Below, piece by piece: positions 1 to 10,394 of a stretch of DNA of 64,000 nt. Each line of letters starts with the position of its first letter. Within the stretch, counting starts at the first letter, position 1. The notes under the pieces were generated by a model. It was given only the letters and a program-made list of their open reading frames with translations. It made no database searches and had not been told where the DNA came from. The translations under genes and the position numbers were made by a program. Source of the stretch: Trichomonas vaginalis G3 (taxonomy: Eukaryota; Parabasalia; Trichomonadida; Trichomonadidae); NCBI RefSeq assembly GCF_026262505.1, contig NC_067206.1, positions 12,830,205 through 12,894,204 on the forward strand, written 5' to 3'.

Positions 1-800
1 TTCATTACTGCTTTTCTTAATAGGTCAAGTTCTTATTTACGTTATAAAGTATGATATTTACAAATATCAAGTTATCATGTTTTTTGAGAAATTATGAGAA
101 ACAAACAAAAATGAAAAAGATAGGAATAGCAATGAATAGTGATGTGGGTATAGAAAATGTAAGAGATATGAATGCAAAGCAATCAGTATTTAGGATATTG
201 ACCATAGATTTCGAAAAAAAAATGCTGCATATTGAGCGAAAACTATGATTATATTATAAGGCTGTCATTTAAAGCATAATGAAACTATTCCCTTTTCATT
301 TTAATCGAATAAGATAGTAAAGATTTTTGAATTAGCTAGAAACTGATGAGATTTTCACAAATCAGATTTTTAATCTCTATAATGCATAATTCACTCAATA
401 TCTCAAATTTGATATTGCGAGATATTTTTGCTATCGGTTTCGCAATTTTGACACAATAGCAAGAGGGTTCTATAAGCATTATTATCAACGTAGAATCTGA
501 ATATCATATCAGAAAATGTCGCAAATCTGACATTTACCCGACCAAATAGCAAAAATAATTGAATACTTTTCGCAAAAACTTTAAAAATCGATAAAAATAT
601 GAAATATAGATATTAAAGAGACTTTTTATATAATATTCATAAAGATTTTCCAAAAATATGATACCGCAAAATTAAAAAAGTGACGTCTTGAGTGGAGTCA
701 AAGGTCGAAATTGCTAGCTAAATGTTTTTTTAGCGAAATTGCGTATTGTACGTTTTTTTCGCAAAACGAAACCCTTAATAAAAGTGATTGAGGTCATAGC

Positions 801-3800
801 AAAACGGCTAGGGTTGTTAGATTCCCGACGATAGGTGTCTTGGAAGATTTGCCTGGTGTCATCATAGTGTCTTTAAATCAAAAATTTTATTTTGGAGTTA
901 GTTTTATTGATTTTTCAATAAAAAACATTTGTAAAACAAGAAATAAAACGATAAAATATTTATATTTTATATAAGGATCTTATATATTTAAAATAAATAT
1001 CATTTTATTTTTTTCATTGGTGTCTGTCAAACCATAATACACTATTCAAAAATTCAATGTGTCTTGCGGTTTCAAAAGACACCTTCAAATTGAACGATAG
1101 CACAGACACTATTGAATTTTACCCATTGTATTTAGTTTTTTACCCTTTTTATTTTTAAGAATTAATGACTGAAACAGCCGTTTTGCTATGACCTCAATCA
1201 CTTTTATTAAGGGTTTCGTTTTGCGAAAAAAACGTACAATACGCAATTTCGCTAAAAAAACATTTAGCTAGCAATTTCGACCTTTGACTCCACTCAAGAC
1301 GTCACTTTTTTAATTTTGCGGTATCATATTTTTGGAAAATCTTTATGAATATTATATAAAAAGTCTCTTTAATATCTATATTTCATATTTTTATCGATTT
1401 TTTAAAGTTTTTGCGAAAAGTATTCAATTATTTTTGCTATTTGGTCGGGTAAATGTCAGATTTGCGACATTTTCTGATATGATATTCAGATTCTACGTTG
1501 ATAATAATGCTTATAGAACCCTCTTGCTATTGTGTCAAAATTGCGAAACCGATAGCAAAAATATCTCGCAATATCAAAATTTGAGATATTGAGTGAATTA
1601 TGCATTATAGAGATTAAAAATCTGATTTGTGAAAACATCTCATCAGTTTCTAGCTAATTCAAAAATCTTTACTATCTTATTCGATTAAAATGAAAAGGGA
1701 ATAGTTTCATTATGCTTTAAATGACAGCCTTATAATATAATCATAGTTTTCGCTCAATATGCAGCATTTTTTTTTCGAAATCTATGGTCAATATCCTAAA
1801 TACTGATTGCTTTGCATTCATATCTCTTACATTTTCTATACCCACATCACTATTCATTGCTATTCCTATCTTTTTCATTTTTGTTTGTTTCTCATAATTT
1901 CTCAAAAACATGATAACTTGATATTTGTAAATATCATACTTTATAACGTAAATAAGAACTTGACCTATTAAGAAAAGCAGTAATGAAAAGAAAATCTGAA
2001 ATTCATAAAAATTACAAGTTTCTGATGACAATTAGCTTAATTAAACCAGGTACAAGTAGGGCTGTACAAGATTTAAAAAACATTGCCGGTTACCGTAGAG
2101 GCCTAAAAAAATCGCGCCTCGGCGGCAAGCCGCCTCGGCATTAAGAATGCGCATCTAAATTTTTATATGTCTTCTTTCTTTTATTTTTCCCTTCCCTTCC
2201 TTTTCTTTTTCTTTTTTCCCTCCTCTTGCTCTCATTTACCTTTTTTTTCCTTTTCTCATCATTTTTCAAAATTTAAAATTTTTATCAAAAATCTTGCCTA
2301 TAAAAGCAGATTATGGAACCTTTTAATGCCTCTTAATCAATATTATACAGCATAAAGCATATTAAATGAAAGTAATTACGTATAAATTTATTTTATTATC
2401 TTATTTATTAATTCTTTAGCATGTATTGTTTAATATTAACTTTTCTGTACATTAAATATGATATCTCCAAAGTATGAATGCCTTGTAACGAAACGAAAAC
2501 TTAATTTTATGTTGAATATTTGTCACAAACATTAGATTATTAAAATATATGTTGGATATCCCTTAGTATGAGACTTCATGACTCTTGTTGTCTAACGTGA
2601 GCTTTGGATTGCAAGCTTGCTACAGCACATAAGTATTCTGTGGTTAAAAAAAACACATGAGCTTTAAAAACGATAAAACCAAAAATAATTGTTATAATTT
2701 AAATGAAGAAGTAATTTAAAACGATTTTATTTATGATCAAATTTTATATTTTTTTGGATCAAATCCATTTTAATAGAATTTATATACTATTCATCTATTA
2801 GTAAACACTACCGTATATTATTTTTTAAGCTATCTTATTTTTTGAAATTTTATTCAAATCTTTGGTCGCAAGAAGAATTGCATGATAAATAAAAACATTT
2901 AATCAAAGTCAATTTTATTTTTCATATTCAAATGGACTGAGTGTTAACATTTAACATTTTTTGCTAATTGTCGTCAAAAATTAGGCGTAAAGCAAAAATT
3001 GATATTTCATATGGTTTTATGATAGATAAGCATTATATTACACTCATTATATTCGTAAATTTTGAGGTTTATCCTTCGCTTTTAAGATCATTGAATTTGA
3101 TTTTTATATAAAATAGTTATATATTAGAAAATAATGTGAGTTTATGTGATATTATTTTTCAGAAGATTTCATTCTATATGCCTATGAAAAGTACTCTCAA
3201 AACTAACTTTTTCCTAATTATAATTAAATCTAGAATATTGTATTATGCTTAGTATTATTTCATTTTCTCATTCAATTTAGAATTTACAAATGTCAAAAAA
3301 TTGAGAGCTGTCACTTTTTGATGAATTTCTGTTTATTACAGCATTGTTATTAATAATGAAAAATAAAGCTTATTTCAATGAAAATTGTTCTGCAAATTTA
3401 TTTCACTTTTGACCTCACTTTTTCCGTAATTCAATTTTTTACTTTTAATATTTTAGATCTTCATAATATCATTTGAAAAATTAACCATATAAAAAATCAA
3501 GTTAACAATTCACTTTTTACGTAATTCAAAAATCAAAAATACAAATAATATATCTTTTTATCAAATATTATTATTATATTCTATGAAAAATGAGGTCCGG
3601 AAATTTTGCGGATCCCGTAACTCAATTTTACGGAAAAAGTGCAGTAAACTATTCAAAATACGGAAAAAATTGGTGTAAACTAATGATTTTACGGTAAAAA
3701 TCACGGAAAGTCCCGGAAGAATATATGTGCCTATATGAAATTATACAAAAATGAATCAAACGCATTTTAAAAGATTGTTCTTGTATTATAAATGCTATTC

Positions 3801-4897
3801 GCAGATTTATTAGTTGAAGAAAATTACCAAATTTTTGCCGATTTACAAAAAATGATTTACAAAGCATATTTTTATAAGGCTTTAAAAATCTTTAAAATGT
3901 GACCGGTGACGGAAATCCATGGTAACCAACCGCGGTTCCCGTTTGGAATGCCATAGGTACAAGATTATATAATTGTATTTTCTATCCAATTATCCATATA
4001 ATATCTTATCCAGAAAAAATAACTTGATCAATACCAAATGATTTTTTAACTAGTAAATAAAGTATTTTCTTTACACACACATTGTATATCATAGTTTTTT
4101 TTTGGTTTCGCAAACATCCAAAAACAATATGCTATAAAAGTGACAATTTTAGCAAAACGAAACCCTTACTTTTATTTATTATTTGAAATATGATTTAATT
4201 TTATTATTTGAATAGGCCAACTTATATTTGAGAAGCTCAATTTGAGACCACTTAAAACATTGAAATATCATAAATATTGAAATATTAAAAGTGTATTCAA
4301 AATATTGAAATTATAAAAATTATATAATACTGAAATTGAGACAAATTAATAAATTCAATGTGTTTTTTTGAAATAACTCTCAAATATTATTTTTTTGTTT
4401 ATTTAATGATGAATAAATATGATTGCTTTAGTCAATCATAAAAACTAATTTAAGTTTAAAATAATGAAAGGATAATTTAATCGTTTTTTAAAATACAATT
4501 ATTTTTGATGATTTGCAAGAATCTTTGAAAAGAATATAATATAGGTTCTATTTTTGTAAAATTTATCCAAATCATGTATTACATAAATTACGATTAAAAC
4601 GATGAAAGAACCAAAAAGTGTGTTTTGTGTTTTGTTGTTGCGTGTTGGATGCGGGATCCTGTTATTTCCGAAATCGACAAAAAATTTGGAAATTTAATTT
4701 CCGAAATCGAAATTATATTAATGTTTTTAATATTCTTATATCAAAAGGATTAAAGTTCATTAAGAGAAAAACAATTCTTCTTCTTCAATCTATTGGCGCA
4801 TTTATTTCTACACGCCAATAAGGAAGGGAAAATTATAAGACACCATGGTGTCTTCAAAACGCTAATTTTTGATATTTTTAACAACCCTAAAAACGGC
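801..4897. repeat. 8-bp target site duplication AAAACGGC around the inner hAT-like copy
   Basis: AAAACGGC lies at 801-808 and again at 4890-4897, directly outside the 11-bp terminal repeats. The sequence without the insertion would be the outer copy of the same element, so one family member jumped into another. Confidence 0.85.
809..4889 (-). mobile_element. Inner hAT-like non-coding transposon nested in the outer copy
   Basis: The element starts with TAGGGTTGTTA (809-819) and ends with TAACAACCCTA (4879-4889). It is flanked by the exact 8-bp duplication AAAACGGC at 801-808 and 4890-4897. It is reversed relative to the outer copy, so about 1-800 and 1182-1985 form a long inverted repeat of the same sequence. 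It is 4081 bp and near-identical to the copy at 31276-36620, which points to recent movement. It has no credible coding region and must have been moved by a transposase made elsewhere. T-runs near 2180-2260 are simple sequence. Confidence 0.85.
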
Positions 4898-5265
4898 TGT
4901 TTCAGTCATTAATTCTTAAAAATAAAAAGGGTAAAAACTAAATACAATGGGTAAAATTCAATAGTGTCTGTGCTATCGTTCAATTTGAAGGTGTCTTTTG
5001 AAACCGCAAGACACATTGAATTTTTGAATAGTGTATTATGGTTTGACAGACACCAATGAAAAAAATAAAATGATATTTATTTTAAATATATAAGATCCTT
5101 ATATAAAATATAAATATTTTATCGTTTTATTTTCTTGTTTTACAAATGTTTTTTATTGAAAAATCAATAAAACTAACTCCAAAATAAAATTTTTGATTTA
5201 AAGACACTATGATGACACCAGGCAAATCTTCCAAGACACCTATCGTCGGGAATCTAACAACCCTA

Positions 5266-6122
5266 CAGGGAGTATAAGGAAAGCAGTTTTCAATGTCATT
5301 TGAAACATCAAGATGAATAAAGAAAGCTTGGTAATTCCTCCAGAGCCTACAAGTATCCAAATCAATTTCTAATCCATACTCTCTATTCAAAAATGTTATA
5401 AAATCAACATTGAATGAAATAATTGCATATTTCATGCATTCTTGATCGGGTATTTGGAATTTCAAACATTCGTTCAAAATGTCTGGTTTTCCGCTTAAGA
5501 ATGAAAATTGAAGGCATTGTGGATTAATTTCTGAGTTGAATTTTGTCCTTAATAACTTAAAACAATCAACAGCTCCGTGATAGCAACACAATTCAAGAAA
5601 TGAATATCCTTTATCTGATTCCGGATAAAAATCATGTTTGAGTTTTTGAGTTTTATCAAATGATTCGCTTTCAATGAATACAATAAATGAATCTTTATCG
5701 TCATCCATAATTGATCTATAAATTGTGTTTTTTTCAAGCAGATCTAATGTATAATTTCCGTAAGATTTTTCACTTCGATAACTTATTGGGAATCCATATT
5801 CCTTATTAAAGAAATATTCTAAAGCTGGATGATCTCTTAAATCAATTTTTATTCGAAATTCTTCATAAAACATTTTGAAAATGAGCCAATATGATTTCAA
5901 ATATATATTATTATATCTATAAGCACTAAAAAGGATAGGGGGACTTACAAATGGAAATAAATCTATCTCATTAGAAATTTTTTTCATCTTTTGATAAATT
6001 TCTTGTATTTCTGTGGTATTCGTTGTGTTAATACGCACGAAAGAAGCAATGATTTCATAATTATTTCGATACATTTTTGTCAACTCTTCGTATATGAGGT
6101 GGATATCTTTCTTTTCAGTCAT
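5266..6122 (-). pseudogene. Ankyrin/DUF3447-type protein gene, 3-prime end cut off by hAT-like insertion
   Basis: About 285 residues from the ATG at 6122 resemble the large Trichomonas family of DUF3447 plus ankyrin-repeat proteins: YSFLELCCYHGAVDCFKLL, then a stretch ending in ECMKYAIISFNVDFITFL and a DVSNDIENCF-like turn. In such proteins ankyrin repeats normally follow. Here the outer hAT-like element begins at 5265 and the frame runs about 45 codons into it before a stop, so the repeats are missing. The frame can be extended upstream to 6164, but MTEKKD at 6122 is the more usual start. These proteins are thought to be cytosolic scaffolds; the function of this one is unknown. Confidence 0.75.
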
Positions 6123-6164
6123 TTGAAAAATTAAAAAAAAACTAGCAATTGCAACTACACTCAT

Positions 6165-6624
6165 TTTATATACAATTCAATTTTTTCCACGATTCAATTT
6201 TTTCCCACAATTCAATTTTTTTTTCAATTTGAAAACTAAAATTATGCTATAGGATGGAATTCGAAGTGATATTGGGTAAAAATAATTATGGCAATATCAG
6301 ATACTGTAGCTTTGAAATGATACGTCATAGTTTGAAACGATATTAACATATTTTCATTTATTAATTAAGATGGAGCTGATATGATGCATAATGCTATTGT
6401 TTTATAAAATCAATAACCTATTTTCGATAAGAATACTATTGAAATTTTTATTTTATCGATAGAATATCGAAATTGGGAAATACAATAGCATCAATTTTTC
6501 AAATTTAAGGTCTCAGTAGGCTCTAGTTTTAAGGAAACGGATACTTAATATAAATAATTTTTTTTATTCTTTATCAATCATAACAAAATAAGGAAATGAA
6601 ATATGTAATCGGAATGTTACAGTA
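6165..6624. other. Gene-free spacer
   Basis: AT-rich DNA between two minus-strand genes. It has three imperfect copies of a CAATTTTTT-type motif at 6176-6226, near the start of the ankyrin gene. I see no gene, RNA or transposon end in it. Confidence 0.5.
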
Positions 6625-7392
6625 TTATTTAGCACCAATTGAAAGCTTTCCAAATGCAGGCGCTTTTGATGGAGTTGAACTAGGTGTAAGACCTGTTTTC
6701 TTAATACCACTAAGGCCACCCATTGCAGGTTTACCGCCAATGCCACCTCCAATGCCACCGCCAATGCCCTTACTCAAACCTTTTCCAATTGCAGGTTTGG
6801 CAGTAGCAGCAGATTCCTCAGCAGCCTGTTCGGTGTTTTCTTTCTTCTCTTCTGTAACAGCTGGGGGTTGGTACTTCTTTGGTTCGGGCTTTGTTGGATT
6901 AATTGAATATATTGTATCAGACTGAACTCTTTGGTTAATGGCAAGCTTTGAAGTTGTTGTTTCTGTATGTTTTTCTGCTGTTTTCTCGCTTTCTTGTGCT
7001 TTCTTGAATTGCGTTTTGATTTTTTCGGCTAAATTGGCTTTGAATAAGATATTGCTATGATTTGTTTGAAGAATTTCTTGGAAAGAAGTTAACATTCTAA
7101 CGGAATCTGAAATTTGAGATGGGGACATTGGAGAAAATCTTTCTGTTGGCGAATATTGGAGTCCTGATGGAGCATATGTAGTAATACCTGTTGAAATTGG
7201 TATTTTTTTGTTTGATGTTTTGAAATTTATTGATAATAAATCGATAATGCTTGCGCGAATTTCTCTGATAACTTGTATTTGGCTGAGACAGAAGAAGGCC
7301 AAAATAAATAACAATAATGAAAAGTAGAGAAGGTATGGACTAAAATTCATTATTGAACTGAATTTGACCAAAAAAAAATTTTTTTTATCCAT
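6625..7392 (-). CDS. Hypothetical one-TM protein with Gly-rich tail
   Basis: I do not recognise a family. The 255-residue frame has a single strongly hydrophobic segment at about residues 17-40, which would anchor it in a membrane or act as a signal anchor. A Ser/Pro-rich part follows, then a charged, probably helical part (about 110-150). The tail is low-complexity: Ala/Glu-rich, then GGGIGGGIGG repeats and Lys/Pro/Ser-rich sequence. The true start may be the Met at codon 15 (near 7350), just before the hydrophobic segment. The absence of stops and the ordered composition support a real gene. Confidence 0.55.
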   Translation of the reverse strand: MDKKNFFLVKFSSIMNFSPYLLYFSLLLFILAFFCLSQIQVIREIRASIIDLLSINFKTSNKKIPISTGITTYAPSGLQYSPTERFSPMSPSQISDSVRMLTSFQEILQTNHSNILFKANLAEKIKTQFKKAQESEKTAEKHTETTTSKLAINQRVQSDTIYSINPTKPEPKKYQPPAVTEEKKENTEQAAEESAATAKPAIGKGLSKGIGGGIGGGIGGKPAMGGLSGIKKTGLTPSSTPSKAPAFGKLSIGAK

Positions 7393-7900
7393 GTCTCCAA
7401 TTAATTTTTTGAATAGGTTTTATAGCATCTCTAGCATGCCATTTGAAATGGAAAGTTGAATTTATTGCAATTAAACCATAGATTATTATTCTCTTGATCA
7501 TAGATCTTGAATTAAATGGAAAGTGTCTTCTCTGATGGACCAATCTCTATTAGAAATGAAAAACTGCATTCTTTTTTGTCCTTATGTTAGTATAGTTCAT
7601 AATTTAACAATTTATTTCCATTTATTAATATAAATTTATTAAAATTTGATGGATAATTCAATTAAGTGTATAAAATTATAAGCTTGTGTCGATTTGAATT
7701 TTGACAAAATTGATTATTTACAAGTGGAATTGAGAAAATAAATTAAATTAGAGATGCGAGTTTCCGAATTTTTTTAGCCCTGGGATGTCATAACCGCTGC
7801 GGTTTTGTAAAATTTGGGATAAATTTTGACAATCCATTTTTTGTGGGATGTACGTTTATATCAATTTGCTCGGCGTTTGCCGAGCTATTGTACAATCCTA

Positions 7901-8400
7901 CTCGAATTCATTACGCAGCCCTGGTCACTCAAAGGCCGGGGCATACAATTACAAAATAGTAGAGTGAGACTCTTCTAATTTCTTCCAATCACAAGGAAGA
8001 TCTTAGAAGAGCCTCACTCTACTCGAACACATTACGCAGCCCTGGTCACTCAAAGGCCGGGCATACAATTACAAAATAGTAGAGTGAGACTCTTCTAATT
8101 TCTTCCAATCACAAGGAAGATCTTAGAAGAGCCTCACTCTGCTCGAACACATTACGCAGCCCTGGTCACTCAAAGGCCAGGGCATACAATTACAAAATAG
8201 TAGAGTGAGACTCTTCTAATTTCTTCCAATCACAAGGAAGATCTTAGAAGAGCCTCACTCTACTCGAACACATTACGCAGCCCTGGTCACTCAAAGGCCG
8301 GGCATACAATTACAAAATAGTAGAGTGAGACTCTTCTAATTTCTTCCAATCACAAGGAAGATATTAGAAGAGCCTCACTCTGCTCGAACACATTACGCAG
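7901..8400. repeat. Tandem repeat, four units of 120-121 bp plus a partial
   Basis: Units start with CTCGAA at 7901, 8022, 8142 and 8263, and a partial copy starts at 8383. The copies are almost identical. Each unit contains an inverted repeat of about 26 bp (starting AGAGTGAG, ending CTCACTCT) with an 8-base loop, so each unit can fold on its own. The sequence CAGCCCTGGTCACTCAAAGG recurs in each. Confidence 0.9.
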
Positions 8401-8424
8401 CTCCTGCTCAACAATGAGCAGGTC

Positions 8425-8712
8425 TTACCACTTTGAGAGGCTTTCGCTCGAGTTCTGATGCAGATCCCAACGCGAGCGAGAGTCTCTCAAGCAAGCTTCT
8501 AATTCGTAGCTAGAGTTTCACTCTTATGAACTGGCAGCCAATTTGAGAGACTTTCGCTCGAGATCTAATGAAAAATCAGAACTCGGCCAAAAATTGCCCA
8601 AACAGGCTTGTAATTCGTAGCTATAGTATTGATCGTATGGATGTGTTGCCAATATGAGAGACTTTCGCTCGATGTCTGATATTGCATCAGACATCGAGCG
8701 AAAGTCACTCAA
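8425..8712. repeat. Degenerate repeats ending in a perfect 21-bp hairpin
   Basis: The motif GAG(A/G)G(A/G)CTTTCGCTCGA occurs near 8434, 8552 and 8656, with the segment TAATTCGTAGCTA recurring between. These are three diverged units of roughly 110 bp. The third ends in a perfect inverted repeat: arms 8660-8680 and 8686-8706, 5-base loop. Function unknown. Confidence 0.7.
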
Positions 8713-9543
8713 AACAGCTTAGACATGTCTATTTTGACGGCATTAAATGATTTCATAGGAAATGTCTCAGTTGTTAATTAAGTTCACGTGAGCTTTTATG
8801 AATGAAAATAAGTAAAAAAAAAGAATTTTCTCAAAAAAAATTGTGTACGCATTGAAATTTTTATCTATAAATTTAGATATGTCATCAATAATATAATATA
8901 ATTTTAAATTCGTGGAGTACACTTGGGATAATTGAATATGGGCTACCCCATCCCAACCTCTCAAACTTCCTCTGAATTTGGACAAGGTATCCCAATCCCA
9001 AAGACCTATCTGAATAAAATGAAATAAGTATATTATATATATTATTTATTTGCTAATAATGAGCATAAATCGCTAAAATTATGAAGAAATTAAAAATTAA
9101 AAATTAAAATTAGAAAAAAATGTTGATTTAATGAGAGAATATTGTATAAAAATAGAATTATTAGCTAAAATACGTATTAATTTTATGATATTTCAATCAC
9201 ATTAACGAAAATCGCCCATTTTTAATTCAAATGGGCGGGAAAAAAAATAAAATTCCAAAAAAAATTGAATTGGGGAAACGATAGGGGACGGGATATGAGA
9301 AACCCCATATGTTTGGGAATTTTTCGCATCACTAATTAAATTTTTCCAAAATTAACAGCTGAAAAAGACTATTTATTATACATCAATTTAATGAAATTCT
9401 GATATTGGTAATCTAAACATGCCTTATTTTAAATTAAGGAATGAAAAGCAGTGTTGAAATTCCACTATTCACGCCGATACACAACGATTATACAATTCAA
9501 TTTTATTACGTAAAAAATAAAGTTTACAAAACTATTTTTTCAG

Positions 9544-10071
9544 ATGACATTCGAAGAGAAGTTAAAACCATATGAAAAGTGGGTAAAGCTTGCCCAAGAA
9601 GTCCTTTTATTCAAGCGTCCAGTCATCTTTGCAGCCCTTCTTCTCACAGTTTTGGGCTTGTTTGAATTCGCCAAATTTGTAGAAGCTGGCTTCTTTGCTT
9701 CTGTTTGCCTTGCAATTTGCGCCCTTTACTTTGCAGTTGTTTTCTACGCATACTTAGGCTCTAAAGTTGACAAATTCTTGTTTAGTGAACTTCCAGGAGA
9801 TGATCCAACAGCCTCAAACAGAGTACGCTCATTAAAGGAACTCGATGAATTATTCGGAAAATACATTCCAGCTGACTGCCCATGCAAGACCTGCTGCTCT
9901 CTCTCAAAGAAGGGAACATTCATTGCAATTGGTGTTTCTTTTGCTTTGGCTGTTTTCTTTAAGTTCGTTCCACCGTTTTGGTTCAATTTAGTTGTAGCTA
10001 CACTTGCATTAGCACTTCCAAGCGTTTTAACTCTTCCACCAGTTGCACAGCGCTCATCGTGCCATGTATAG
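9544..10071 (+). CDS. Reticulon/ARL6IP1-like ER membrane-shaping protein
   Basis: The 175 residues hold an amphipathic N-terminus, two long hydrophobic stretches (about 25-45 and 47-72), a hydrophilic loop with a CPCKTCC cluster (about 112-118), and a second hydrophobic pair (about 122-140 and 143-165). The pattern of two hairpin-forming membrane segments around a soluble loop, with FKRP before the first segment, matches reticulon-homology proteins of the ARL6IP1/FAM134 kind, which curve ER tubules. Codon use is more GC-rich than in the nearby elements, as expected of an expressed host gene. The family call is by topology and could be wrong; the gene itself is secure. The ATG directly follows TTTTTTCAG, but there is no sign of an intron. 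Confidence 0.6.
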   Translation: MTFEEKLKPYEKWVKLAQEVLLFKRPVIFAALLLTVLGLFEFAKFVEAGFFASVCLAICALYFAVVFYAYLGSKVDKFLFSELPGDDPTASNRVRSLKELDELFGKYIPADCPCKTCCSLSKKGTFIAIGVSFALAVFFKFVPPFWFNLVVATLALALPSVLTLPPVAQRSSCHV

Positions 10072-10321
10072 TTATTTTACTTGTATGTTTATTTTGATAA
10101 CGTGCAAAGAAAAGACGATTGAATTCTTCTGAAAAGCATGAAAATATTTGAATTAAAATCATTTTATCATAGATAGATTATAATAGATATGTTCTTTATA
10201 AAAATTTGATTCGGGGCTGGATTGTATCAAACATTGAATTCGATAAGAGGAAATTATTAAGGATATGGCCTTCACTATAGATATTTAAGATATCTTAATG
10301 CATCTGCCCATAAATTATTGA

Positions 10322-10394
10322 TTAACATAAGTATGAATGATCAAAAAAAATTATTTTCAAAGATATCTTTTTTGATCATTCATACTTATGTTAA
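10322..10394. repeat. 27-bp perfect inverted repeat over a gene start
   Basis: Arms at 10322-10348 and 10368-10394 are perfect complements with a 19-base spacer. The right arm contains two initiator-like sequences (TCATT at 10376, TCATA at 10380) and the ATG at 10388 of the next gene. It may be a small foldback element that now supplies the promoter, or an RNA hairpin in the leader. Confidence 0.85.
10376..10384 (+). promoter_or_regulatory. Putative initiator (Inr), TCATTCATA
   Basis: Two overlapping matches to the Trichomonas initiator TCA(+1)YW lie 4-12 bases before the ATG at 10388, the usual distance for this organism's very short leaders. Confidence 0.5.

Larger units (their letters stand above)
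1..5265 (+). mobile_element. Outer hAT-like non-coding transposon, left end outside the window
   Basis: Positions 1-808 and 4890-5265 match, in the same order and orientation, the right part of the complete copy at 31276-36620. The right terminus TAACAACCCTA is at 5255-5265. The left terminus lies before the window. A second copy of the same family is inserted at 809-4889. An 11-bp terminal repeat and 8-bp target duplications (seen at the other two copies) fit the hAT superfamily; this class is inferred from the ends only. No transposase is seen, only short frames of no recognisable family. Confidence 0.75.
7393..9543. other. 2.1-kb gene-free region with satellite and hairpins
   Basis: No gene is supported here. 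The region holds a small hairpin GCTCGGC-GTTT-GCCGAGC at 7869-7886, a four-unit tandem repeat at 7901-8400, a degenerate repeat block at 8425-8710, and AT-rich DNA from 8710 to 9540. Frames of 62-72 codons at 8524-8985 fall in repeats and look accidental. Confidence 0.6.

Noticed and set aside
51-248. Short frame starting MIFTNIKLSC, present three times in the window
   Set aside because: It lies inside copies of the hAT-like element at the same place each time; repetition comes from the element, and there is no family or start signal.
2167-2355. Phe/Ser-rich frame in the hAT-like element
   Set aside because: A translated T/C-rich simple sequence.
4618-4821. 67-codon frame, also at 31344-31547
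   Set aside because: Both are the same stretch of the hAT-like element and have no recognisable protein features.
9540-9546. 3-prime splice site (TTTTTTCAG) before the ATG at 9544
   Set aside because: Known Trichomonas introns have a much longer fixed 3-prime motif, and no matching 5-prime site is seen.
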